From Seiridium cupressi (taxonomy: Eukaryota > Ascomycota > Sordariomycetes > Amphisphaeriales > Sporocadaceae), in assembly GCA_036674765.1 (NCBI GenBank), contig JARVKI010000020.1, positions 434,001 through 498,000 on the forward strand: a stretch of 64,000 bases of DNA, read 5' to 3'. Position 1 is the first letter of the stretch. Each line of letters starts with the position of its first letter. Positions 33,452 to 44,030 of this stretch are shown here, piece after piece. Under the pieces are notes generated by a model, which saw nothing but the letters and a program-made list of their open reading frames with translations, did not search any database and was not told where the DNA came from. The translations under genes and the position numbers were made by a program.

Positions 33452-36093
33452 ATGGCAGGTACTAGCCTTGACTCCCCAGCGGCAGTGCGGCGCCGCCGCA
33501 GAAGGCGTGTACCCGATGAGAATCGCAAGAGGGCACCGAGAGCGTAGGTCGTCTGTGCTATCTCATCCATGTGTGCTGACAGAGCTTGATCTAGTTGCGA
33601 TCGTTGCAAGACGAGAAAAAGTAAATGTATAGAAACAACCTCTGGGATATGTCAACGATGTCAGCAAAATTCATTGTCCTGCCATTTCAAAAGGTGGGCC
33701 ATTCCGTATTTATACGTGCTGCATCTTGAATTGTTTTGTGAATGTTGTTGGTTTTTGCTCCTAGGACCGAATATGGTGATATTTCTATTTGAAATTCTTA
33801 AGCCGAGGCAGTTTAATGATTGTTGTCATGTAGTTAGGCCGCGCTTGGTCCTGACAAACACCACTTCAAAACCGAACCTCGGAACTGACAGTATCACAGG
33901 GAGTTGAGCCCCATCGACGTCGGATCCCAAGTCTCACGGGACGAGCCCGACGAGTCATTGGAAAATGTTGTTACCAGCGCTTCCCAGACAAGCCCAAAAG
34001 GAACATACTCGGTTGACGGACGTAGGTCAACATCATGCACAGCTAGAACTTACTTGTATGGTAATATGTGATCCCAGATCCGACTGAGAGATTCATGTGG
34101 CCTCGATTTCTTTCTCGGCTGAGGGACACTTTCTCGCTCGATTCAGAGCCCGCCAAAGAGGAACATGTAGGGACATCAATGCAAGCGGTAAGCTCTCTTT
34201 TACAGACTCAACATGCTTACATAGCACTAATGAACAACCGGGCAACTTAGCAAGTCTTGAGAACGCCACCCTTACAGCCAGCAGAATTGCAACGGCTGCG
34301 CAAGGCTGTCGATGCCTTCCCTCCTCGGCCAGTTGCTGACTTCCTATTGTCTGTATGCATTAACCATGGGACTGACTCCTTCTTCTACTTCAATCAAGCG
34401 CAATTGCTTGCCGAGGTCAATGAATTCTACACAAATTCGTCATCCCGTTTAAGGTCAGATTGTAGCTTCGTCTGTCTAGCTCATGCCGCTTTCGCACTCG
34501 GCAGCCAATGGACTACTATGGCACGTCCAGGAAAATCCAGCACACCACTGATTTTGGACGATGGTGATCCTGGTAGAATTTTCTATAACCAGGCTCGATC
34601 ACTGATACCCGATGTCATCGATATGCCCTGCCTGCGAGCTGTCCAGGCCCCATTTGTTATGGGTGTCTATCTCCTGCCAGCCAGTGCGATAGGTTCCTCG
34701 TATATATATCTTGGATTAGCACTTAGAAAGGCGCTTGCCCTGGACTTGCATCTTGCTTCTGATGAAACGAGTGTAGGCCAAGAGGAAAGGGAGATTCGTC
34801 GGCGAACCTGGTGGTCCATATACTCACTAGAACGGTAAGTTTGACTGGTGAACGGCCACTGTTGAGTACATCTAAAAACTACTAGAGCTTCCACTGTCAA
34901 GTTGAACAGGCCAAGGTCCATCGACTCCTCCATTATAACAGTATCCTTTCCTCAGCGATACGAGCCCTTGGATAAGTGGCAAAAGTTCGATAATGTTGAA
35001 CATCAGATAGCTGACGCTCGCTTGATGATGATACTAGATAAAGTTGCAGAACCGCCGTAAGCTTCAGACATCTGTCTCTGATATCCCACTGGGCTCACAA
35101 GACAGCAGGGAATGGCCGTCTGCCTCAGACGGATCGACTCCGTTCGAGGCAGAGCTCAAGGGTTGGAAACGATCACTGCCAGAGTCACTCAGACTGCAGA
35201 ACGTTCATCCCCAGTCGCCATACTATCGGGCAACCTTCCATCTCTACACGAATTACTACTTTACATGGATAGCCATGGGGAAAGTGAGCGTTGTCACAGT
35301 TGTTCGTGCTAAACTTCGATATCATCTCGGACGAGAGTCTCAAGCTCCAGAGATCGCTCAGCATATCGAGGCTCTGGCCAAGACTTGTGTCAAGGCTGCC
35401 AAGAAAACTCTTCGATTATTTGAAGATATTCGCACAACTGGCAATCTGACACGCTTCTCGTTCACGGACTTCCAGGCTTGCAGTATCGCCACCATTGTAG
35501 TCATACTGGCCGGTATACTTGAACGTGATGCTGGGTCTGAGAGACAAGTGTCATTTGGCCTAGACTGCTTGAAAAAGATGGCTGAAGGCAACGTCACCGC
35601 CACAATGGGGGTCAGTTTTGTGGAAGCTCTTCAATCAATTGCCAACGAAGCTGTCGCAGAATTAATGCAAATGAGGTCTAACTTTAATTTTCCTACGGAT
35701 GAGCCTCCACCCCTGCAGTCTGACTATCATAGCTGGGCCAGCTGGTTATCGCGACAGAACAGCTCCTCGAACAGTATCGATGCGACCTTGAGTGAACCGC
35801 AACTGCCCGGTAGTTCAGCCCTCCAGCAAATGGAGCCTGCGACCTGGCCATTACGTCAAGGTCCATCTACTCCCACCGGGTTCACCACGTGGGATGGAGC
35901 GGCTGCGTTACAACAGCTTTCGATCCCTGCTCTCACTACCGTTGATCTAACAGAAAACGGGCAAGGCACATTTCAACAGCAAACGATGGATACCGCCTTT
36001 TTCTCGAATATGTACAACGATGATCAAGCATTCCTCATGGGACTGACTGGGTTCGATATTCTGGGTTTCCCTGGCTTACAGGATGAATTGTAG
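33452..36093 (+). CDS. Zn(II)2Cys6 transcription factor with fungal-specific TF domain
   Basis: Nuclear DNA-binding regulator. Seven exons: 33452-33543, 33595-33693, 33900-34021, 34078-34187, 34251-34834, 34886-35056 and 35106-36093, total 721 residues. Exon 1 gives a basic N-terminus ending RKRAPRA; intron 1 (51 nt) joins it to CDRCKTRKSKC. Exon 2 completes the cluster with ICQRC and SLSCHFKR, spacing C-x2-C-x6-C-x7-C-x2-C-x6-C, all six cysteines present. A serine/acid linker follows, then the PF04082-type middle homology region (RPVADFLLSVCINHG, AHAAFALGSQW, RTWWSIYSLER, SSIITVSFPQRYEPL, YYRATFHLYTNYYFTW). The glutamine-rich tail may be activating. Introns 2 (206 nt, GTGGGC donor) and 3 (acceptor at 34077, alternative near 34092) are the weak joints; the others are firm. 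Its targets are unknown; nearby candidates are the secreted protein and the GPR1/FUN34-type gene. Confidence 0.88.
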
Positions 36094-37747
36094 CCTCTTA
36101 ACCAGCCCAGGGTCAACCCAGCATGGATTGCTGTCGTTGTAATAGCTGTCGTCTGGTAGACACACTAAGAGACGAACAAGGGGAGTCAATCTGGTGCTCT
36201 CGCCCTGTTAGCGGCATTCCTGATGAGCCTGGAGCAGTCACCTCCAAATGGCCAAAAGCAATTGTATGACACGACACATGCACATGCTCTATGGCCTCTT
36301 TGGATACACGATCAAAGATGGAGTATGAATCAAGCAGAGAGAAATTTTGGATCACTGGGGTACGGATTCATGATCAAATCCAACCGAAATCTTCCGCAAT
36401 TATCATGAACACCGTAAACTTTACGAGAGGTGCGAAAGCAACCTCGCGTTGAGCCCTCAAAGGACAAAACATCCGGAACGACAAACCAGATGAGTAGGAG
36501 CATGGCGATTTTAAAATTACAAAAACAAATCGTGTGTTCAGTATCCTGCATTCGTTGCCGATCCCGACGTTGCCCGAGAGACTCGCTGGGTGCCATCCCA
36601 GAATTGGTATGAGGCTGAGTTGCTAGCTTACCTAGTCTTAAGGATCGAACCATGCGACACATATTACCCTCAACAATGACTAAAGTCTAGTTATATCTTT
36701 CGCCGTCAACAAGCAAAAAGTCATTAATTCCGCAGACGAGGAACTTTTCCTCCTTCAAATCTACGGCCAGGCTGTGGGTCGTGTCCACTACTAGCCTTTG
36801 CAACTTTTCGTGACCAGGATCAGGTGGCTACCGAATGGAGATGCCAGGGCCTGGTCCGTATCCCAACTCCAGTGTTTTCGGTAACTGTTACCAATCGTGA
36901 CCTGATCGTCCTGCAGTCCACACCCCGAAAAAGGAAATACTGGCATCAAATAATTTCCATGCCATTTCCGGGCCGAACAGCACGCTCCAAGGGTCCTTCA
37001 AAGGCCCGCTACAGGAAACGAGCCGATAGGCTGTGTCGATGCCGCTAGTGGGAGCACCCTGAGGCCACGCGAAATGGTGACCAAGCTTCTGCACGTAATA
37101 GCCGTCCCTATCGAGTCTCGAGCGTGCCGGTGGAAACCATGGAGCTTCTCGCCCGCCATGCTAGTTAAGTGTCAACTGTGATCGCCAAAACGGTGAATGC
37201 AATTGCCAGATTAACTTGTTGAAGCGGTCATGTCGTTTAACATCGTGAAGCATCGTACAAGCATTTATGGCTCAGCGGAACCGACCTCTTAGCCTAGTTG
37301 AGTGCCGGGGCCTGTCAACTTTATCACCGGTTCCGGGCAATAGGCAACGGCAATGCACAACTGCCGAACTGACGATCCTGTCACAAAATTGACCCACGAT
37401 TATCAGGAGATTATATATCCATGCTGGTTCAGGTTGCTCGGGCCGGTGGGACATCTAGCAGTTGCACCATGCCAGACGGAGATGAATCGCGGCGACTATG
37501 TCGATCAAGTGCAGGGCTTTTCCCAGGGGCGGATGTATATGCGGATGAAGATCAAGGGGTGACACGGACCCATCCGGCTGTCTTGAAGCTATCTATTATA
37601 TAGGCTCAGTAGCTTTGAGCATGAGCAGTTACGGTGCCTTGATCGTTCAGCCGTTGGTCTATTAAGCAAGACACTTCCTTCCCGTGGGAATTCTAATTAT
37701 CTTCGCCGAGTGTATAGAACTCAAAGCTTTGTCTGACGACGTCCATC
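36094..37747. other. Gene-free stretch
   Basis: No gene could be supported in 1.65 kb. A minus-strand frame at 36888-37094 reads like protein for about 60 residues (LKDPWSVLFGPEMAWKLFDA) but has no partner exons that I can find. A TATTATATAGG at 37595-37605 lies about 150 bases before the next ATG and may be its TATA element. Confidence 0.45.
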
Positions 37748-38540
37748 ATGTCTCCTCCGGCCTCCATCTCAGACGCTGATCTCGAAGCACAACAGCAAAA
37801 GCAGGATGTCCACCGTCCCAAGGTCACTTCCTCTCTGATGGCCACTCCAGCCGAGCCTCGACACCGGCAGCTGGCCGACCCGTCGCCGCTGGGATTGCTT
37901 GCTTTCGCCCAGGCCCTCTTTCTCATCAGTCTCTTTGGTGTGCACCCTCACGATGTCACGACACCTAACGTTTTGATCTCGAGGTATGTGCTATGTCCCA
38001 CAAAACAGTACATAGGAAAGGAGTATGGGCTCACATCTGTTTCCACACAGTCTGATTGCCTTTGGCGGCCTGGGAATGACCATTGCCGGCATTTTCGCCT
38101 TCATCCACGGCAACACCTTCGGCGCCACGGTATTTTGCACCTACGCGGGCTTCCAACTCTCCTACGCCCTCATCTACATACCGGGCTCTGGCATCATCGC
38201 AGCATACACCGACTCTGTGACTGGTCTCCCCACGGCTGAGTTCACCCAGGCCATTGCCCTCTTCGTCTGGGCCTGGTTCATCGTCACCGTGATCTTCACC
38301 GTCGCCGCGATCCGCAGCAACCTCGTCATGCTGCTTGTCCTGGTCTTCACCGACCTGACCCTGCTGTTCTTGGCTGCTGAATACCATACTGGCATTGCTG
38401 CCCTCGGCACAGCTAGTTGTGCTTTTGGATTCGTCACCGCGTTCCTGGCGTACTGGGCCGCTGCTGCCGCGCTGTGGAGCATTTCTACGCCGATTCAAGT
38501 ACCAATGTTCCCACTGGTCAAGGAGACGAAGTCTTCCTAA
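37748..38540 (+). CDS. GPR1/FUN34/YaaH-family acetate transporter-like protein
   Basis: Six-span membrane protein of the acetate uptake transporter family (yeast Ady2/Ato1; Yarrowia Gpr1). Exons 37748-37983 and 38051-38540 give 241 residues; the 67 nt intron (GTATGT/CACACAG) joins TPNVLIS to SLIAFGGLGM. The N-terminal cytosolic part is about 50 residues. The family motif, normally NPAPLGL, reads DPSPLGLLAFAQ here, so Asn is replaced by Asp. The second-half block GTYFGYYAL-like of true Atos is also divergent (AEYHTGIAALGTAS). Six hydrophobic spans are visible and complete. It may therefore be a diverged paralogue with a changed substrate, not a standard acetate permease. It stands 1.65 kb downstream of the zinc-cluster regulator on the same strand. 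Confidence 0.85.
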
Positions 38541-40772
38541 GATATCAAAGAGTGGTGCTGGTAGGACGCAAAACTTACACCTCTTGGCTTCGTGTTCATA
38601 TATATGTAACAGATAGTTGCAACATTATCAAAAGTAGCGCGGACTGGTGATCTGGACAAACATAGTCGCGAAACAATAAATCCCATCCTTATAAGCGACG
38701 ACGTTAGCAGATCAACCATTGCATAATTATTAATCTTTAATTCTCCACTGAGCTCTTTGCACCCTACAGCTTTTCTGCCTACCAACGATATCTCCAATCG
38801 AACATTCCTAACGTCATTGCAGGTTGCTCACCACCAGTACTATAAGAATAGTTCCTAGCTAAGCTTCATTCAAGGAAGCACCCATGACTCGACCAACTGT
38901 ACGCATTCAGGACCCGCTTTTTGCCCAATAAATCAAACGTGCGACCCTAGGACGTTCCTCTTGCTCCCAGATAAATAGCACTGTGGTATATTCAAAGTGC
39001 TTTGATCGCAATTCGCTGATATCAATATTCACGAGACACAATATCAAGAGGCTATTACTTTGCTGGGAAATGTGCTCAAGGCAAGTCTCCATTAACACGA
39101 AACGGCTTATCATTTATCCTTCACTGACTAACTCTGCTATTGTTGGCGGACCTGCCATTACTACTCTCGACCTGATTAAAGATTGCTGTCTTGTCAGACT
39201 GCAGACGGCTGTGATTGCGAGATCTCCAACTAAGTAGTCTCTTTTCACAACCTTCTTCTATGGAATCGACTGTCGAGTACGGATAAGCCGTCCTTTTCGA
39301 CAACCTCGTCTCTTCCCCGTCTTCCCGATGAAGCTGATACCTCCGCATTGGAGTTGACTGACTATCGACAGAAATCGTTGTAAGGATCTCGCTGCAGTCG
39401 GCGTGCCGTTCTTCGTAGCCGCTATCTAGATGCCGACGTACATCATCATCTTGTTGAGTGCGCAGGTGCGCATAACGTGGAATTGTGCCAGAGCGTACAA
39501 CTCGGCAGCGAGAGCAATGCCTATTCAGCATCGTATATAGCGACATATTTACGCCGAAGAGACATAAAGACGGTGGGTTCAAATACCTTGACTTGGTGCA
39601 AGGCGTTCTACAAACCACGATACACGTTTTAATACTTCAGATTTACTAGAGGCTAGACTCATGCCGAATCGACAGGCGTTATAAATGGCATTGGTGGATC
39701 GGCCGAGGAACTGTAGAGAATGCACGACGGAGCCACCGGTCTGGAAGCTGCCTGGAGCATCGACAGCGAGGGCGAGGCAAGGGCTTCGTGAAAGCATCAT
39801 TTGCGTGTGGAAAGCTATCGGATCACGGCACGCAAAGCTCAATCTCAGCGACGGGATCACGTGTCCTGGCGCAACAAGTCAGGTTCATATTGGATGGATC
39901 TTTATCGGCGGCCCGTTGTGGTACTCCTAAACTCGGAGAAAAGGCTATATACCAAGGACTGCGTGTAGCTCGCACTCTTCGTCAAGGCTCTATGCATTTT
40001 CGAGTTGATTAGATAAGCCGCGAGGAGGTTATTGTTTCTTGTTGACAGTCTTCTGAACTTTAGGGAATCCACCAGAGACAACGCGGAATAGTCACGAGCT
40101 TGGGGAACTGTCTTGGAAAACTGGGGTAAGATTGGCCACGCCTCCAATTACTGGGAGTCATCTTATCTCTTCGCGAACTCTTTCCCAAAGGGCCAATGTA
40201 TATTAGCAAACGAGCTTGGACGACTTCAATACGACAAGCTGGACGCACTAGCCATTGTTGAATTTTCCATTACGGGATTATTTTCGTTATCTTGACCAGT
40301 ATATCACAAGTGTATACTGTTTTCTGACAATTGCCCCGCAGATCACTTTGCAATGCAACTCTAATACCCTCTTCGGTTGTCGGTCGCCGGATTGCGTGCT
40401 CCTGGAGCTGAATAGCAACATCGGTCGTGGTCGCATCATAGCGAGCCAGTGTGGTGGGGCAGTCCTACCAAGCCCAGGCTATGCTCCGATAGCAGGCCCA
40501 TTCAGACGACGGCGAGCGTGAGATCGCTGCCTGTTTATATCCGTATTAGCATGACTAACCTTCCTAAACGAAGGTAGAATAGTATGCCGATTGGACACTA
40601 GTGTTGCTCACGCAATCATGGCCATTGACTTCGCAACATCTGAGCGATGCGGGGGACATGGCGGTACCACATATATCAGTAGCCACGCCGAACTCAAACA
40701 GCCAACCTTGGTTGCAATTCCGAAGATCGGGACCTGTACTATTATTCTCCTTAGACACCCAAATCTTCCAAA
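38541..40772. other. Gene-free stretch of 2.2 kb
   Basis: No gene could be supported. A 165-codon minus-strand frame at 39121-39618 is rich in Arg and Ser without family likeness. The final 100 bases are the upstream region of the dioxygenase gene. Confidence 0.45.
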
Positions 40773-42029
40773 ATGGCTCCTTCTGCTACCGTGACTTTGA
40801 CCGAGTCGGAGCCGGCTCCTTTACCGGTCAGGTCGCTGAAGACGGAGTTTGGAGCGTACAAGGAGCTTGGGTCGAGCAAACTCGACGAGGAAGCCGAACG
40901 CATCGGAAGGGAGGATTTTGAGGCCGCGAAGGTAGGAGAAAGAAAATGTAGAGTAGTTGTCAGTCTCGGCCGATCTAACTAGTTGCAGTATCCTAATTAT
41001 CTGCCCACCTGGAACCCCGAGCAAAAGTACCCTCCCCTCGAGCCGTTCGAGCACTACGAGCACGGCAAAGACGCCGACACCTCGTACCCCGAACTTCTGC
41101 CCGAAGGCGCTGGCGTTACACACATTACACCGTCAATTGGCACTGAAATCAAAGGTGTCCAGCTGAGCAAGTTGAGCAACGCCGGAAAAGACCAACTTGC
41201 CCGTTTCGTGGCCGAGCGCAAAGTGGTTGCATTCCGTGGACAAGATTTTGCGGATCTGCCCATCTCGGAAGCTCTGAACTATGGCGAGTATTTCGGGCGC
41301 CACCACATTCACCCTGCCTCCGGTTCTCCCGAGGGACACCCGGAGATCCATCTCGTGCACCGTGGTGCTGGCGATGATGGCGCCGAGAAGTTCTTCCAGG
41401 CGCGGACGAGTTCGGTTGCATGGCACTCAGACGTCTCGTATGAGCAACAGCCCCCGGGAACAACGTTCTTATATATCCTCGACAAGCCAGAAACTGGTGG
41501 CGACACCCTTTTTGCCAACTGCGTTGAGGCATATGAGAGACTCAGCCCCTTGTTCCAAGAGCGCCTCCATGGCTTGAAAGCAACGCATTCCGGTGTTGAG
41601 CAAGCCAACGCTTCTCTGGCTAGAGGTGGAATCAAGCGCAGAGAGCCTGTTATCAACGAGCATCCGATCGTGCGCACACATCCTGCCACCGGAGAAAAGG
41701 CTCTATATGTCAACCCGCAATGTAAGTTTGTGTCCGAAATATCAATGACCAGCTACTAATCGCGATTTTCAGTTACAAGAGATATTGTCGGGATGAAGAA
41801 GGAGGAGTCAGACGCCATCCTGAAGTTTTTGTATGACCACATCGCATATGGCGCCGACTTCCATGCACGTGTGAAGTGGGAAGAGGGCACCGTCGTCGTC
41901 TGGGATAACCGCGTTACCCAGCACTCGGCTTTGGTTGACTGGAAGAACAAGCAACGTAGACATCTAGCCCGCATTACACCGCAGGCAGAGAGACCTTTTG
42001 AGACATCGTTCCAGGGTTGGATTTTGTAG
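40773..42029 (+). CDS. Alpha-ketoglutarate-dependent taurine/sulfonate dioxygenase (TauD/TfdA family)
   Basis: Non-haem Fe(II) oxygenase related to yeast Jlp1 and bacterial TauD, which release sulphite from sulfonates. Three exons, 40773-40931, 40989-41721 and 41773-42029, give 382 residues, usual for the fungal family. Introns are 57 and 51 nt with good sites (GTAGGA/TTGCAG and GTAAGT/TTTTCAG). The iron triad is complete: the HxD pair in WHSDVSYE and the distal histidine in TQHSALVDW. The 2-oxoglutarate arginine lies in RHLARITPQAERPF. The block GGDTLFANCVEAYERLS is characteristic. No signal peptide; cytosolic. The true substrate (taurine, other sulfonates, or an aryloxy compound) cannot be read from sequence. 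It is convergent with the next gene, with only 35 bases between stop codons. Confidence 0.94.
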
Positions 42030-42064
42030 CGTCAAATAAAGCTAGGAATAACATCGCGACTAGC

Positions 42065-43229
42065 TCATCTCTGATTTATGTCGTCGGATTTAGCATTCTT
42101 TTGATTGTGCAGCACACGACTCTTGGCAAGCTTCTGGAAACCGAACAGGTCACCATCAGAATCCTCATCGGACGCTTGTGCATTGATCCCATCCTGGTGT
42201 CCGTCATTTTCTGCCGGCTTGGGTACGTATTGCGCCTTTGTTTGCGGATAACTTGGTTCAGAATGATTCGACAACTTGTAAACAGTACTTTGTCTGGAGG
42301 TGGAAGTCTTCATAGGGATTGGTCCTGTGGGTGGAAAAAGTGTTTTGCGCCGTGGCATGACGTCCAGGTCTTCTTCTTCTTCTTCTTCTTCGCTTTCAGT
42401 GTCAAGCGTCTTCTTCTGAGCTGATTTGTTTGTTGCTCCAGATGAATACCTACTTGTCGGAGACATATTCAATGACGAGAAACGAGCCGCAGTCTCAGGC
42501 GCCTTTTGATGCCTGGAAGGAGTTCTCGCAATCTCCAGGGCGAAGTGATCTATTGGTGGGACCGTCTTCCTGGGACTTTCCATCAAGCCGAATAGGGAGT
42601 TTCCTCGCAGTGCATCGTCTTCGTTGCCATTGACATTTCCGGTGGCCCCTTTCAGAATCCCCTTTTGGTGCTGCCGTCTAGCTGAGCGTTCCGTCTTCTC
42701 CCTGACAAGCTCCGTCATACGCCCAACAACTGGCCGGGAGATGTTCTTGATGGTGGTTGCATTGTACGACTTGGCGTCAGCTTGCAGGCGTTGGTATTCA
42801 GCGGCATGTAGGTGCGCGGTGAATCTACTTGCGGTGACATAGAACTCATCTTCGACCATACGATACATGTCGTCCTTTTCAAGTCCGTCCACCATGAAAC
42901 TATTGCCGTTTCAGAAGATTGAACACATTGCTTTCGGGCCATACCTACGTTTCCTCGAGGGGCTCAGGTGGTTGCGAGTTTGACCTTGACCGCCCTGGTC
43001 TCCTGTAAGCAAAATGCGCACTAATGAGAAGCTTGTACTTACTCAAAGGTGGTCTGTTGATTTTTGGGTTGAAGGCGGTAGATGATGCCGAGCTCTTCGC
43101 CGCATCAGACTTCTTGTCTTCAACTTTTACTCGCTTTGTGGCTGTAGGCGTTGCGCTGCCGCGAGCGGAGTTAATGGGCGACGGGGCCTGGGCCTTGCTG
43201 CCGTCTCTCCACGGAATCTTGCGCGTCAT
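42065..43229 (-). CDS. Uncharacterised conserved fungal protein, probably nuclear
   Basis: Exons 43229-43039, 43002-42949 and 42899-42065 give 359 residues. The splices join RPPLSK to RPGRSRSNSQPPEPLEE and then TFMVDGLEKDDMYRMVEDEF, the part that looks most conserved: a helical region of about 90 residues (VEDEFYVTASRFTAHLHAAE) ending in ISRPVVGRM. The rest is low complexity: a basic Ser/Pro N-terminus, an acidic run of seven glutamates encoded by a trinucleotide repeat, and a C-terminal acidic patch (DEDSDGDLFGFQKLA). Basic clusters would suit a nuclear protein. I do not recognise a named domain. The ATG at 43229 (MTRKIPWRDG) is preferred over an in-frame ATG at 43334, which adds a leader with no similarity of composition. 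Confidence 0.75.
42371..42391 (+). repeat. (TTC)7 trinucleotide repeat inside a coding exon
   Basis: Seven TTC units; on the minus strand they encode a glutamate run in the uncharacterised nuclear-type protein. Expected to vary in length between strains. Confidence 0.9.
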
Positions 43230-44030
43230 GGTGGACAAAAGGTTGTCTGAATGAAGATGGCTAAATGATCGAGCGCTCGCATTGCTGATTGAAAACGTGA
43301 GACGAAGAAGAGAACGTCGTAACGAAGATTGCAAGCTAGGTTACCAAGGCAATGAGTCGCCTGTCCTGAGGTATGCCTTTGCCATCAAGTCGCGACTCAA
43401 GTGCAAGTCCCTAGCTCTTGCAGGGGCTGTCCGGCAGCTGTACGTCAATCTGCAGCTGTCGCGTTAACCTTACCAAGGCGCTCGCCTTTGACCACGGCCC
43501 GTTCCTCTACTTTGTCTCACATTAGGATCATCATTGTTATCAGACTTTACTGCCTTTCTCTTGAGCAAACTCTTGCAATTCTATGTTCGCGGTGACCTCA
43601 GGGTAGCGTCATCTTACCGGTCGGTAATTGCTACATGATGTATTGCTATATTGCGACTTGCCTTAGCTGTTAGTGTTTCGATTTTGGCCAGTTGTACGGT
43701 CCTCGTGCTCAATGTTACACACGATACAAACTCATCGTCCCTCTGTTCTAGCTCACGCAAAAACAAATGCGAAATACATGACCGACGATTCGGAACCGCT
43801 CCGGCTGTAGATGAATTCGCCATATCCGAATACCCGCGATGTGGACCTCACCATGCTCGCGTAACGGGAATAACGTCAGTGTCCCGGCGTGCATATCGGA
43901 ACTGCCGTAAAGGATGCCCGATGTCGTTTCCGCCATCGTGACGATGAATCACCTTATCAGCGGTTTGTTTCCAAGTTTTCAACCCAATTTTCTCCTTAGG
44001 TGATTTTATGCTGCAACGCCTTTGATACCG
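43230..44030. other. Intergenic between divergent genes
   Basis: Upstream regions of the nuclear-type protein (-) and the drug transporter (+). No gene seen. Confidence 0.5.

Noticed and set aside
33274..33609. 111-codon minus-strand frame just upstream of the transcription factor.
   Set aside because: It lies opposite the zinc-cluster exons 1 and 2, which have better evidence (six correctly spaced cysteines and consensus splice sites).
33840..33898. A possible extra exon in the zinc-cluster gene (RPRLVLTNTTSKPNLG) after an acceptor at about 33840.
   Set aside because: It reads well, but no donor can bring it into frame with the next exon; a single 206-nt intron keeps frame more simply.
39121..39618. 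165-codon minus-strand frame in the 38.5-40.8 kb gap.
   Set aside because: Arg/Ser-rich with no motif, no signal peptide and no TATA or splice support; length alone is not enough.
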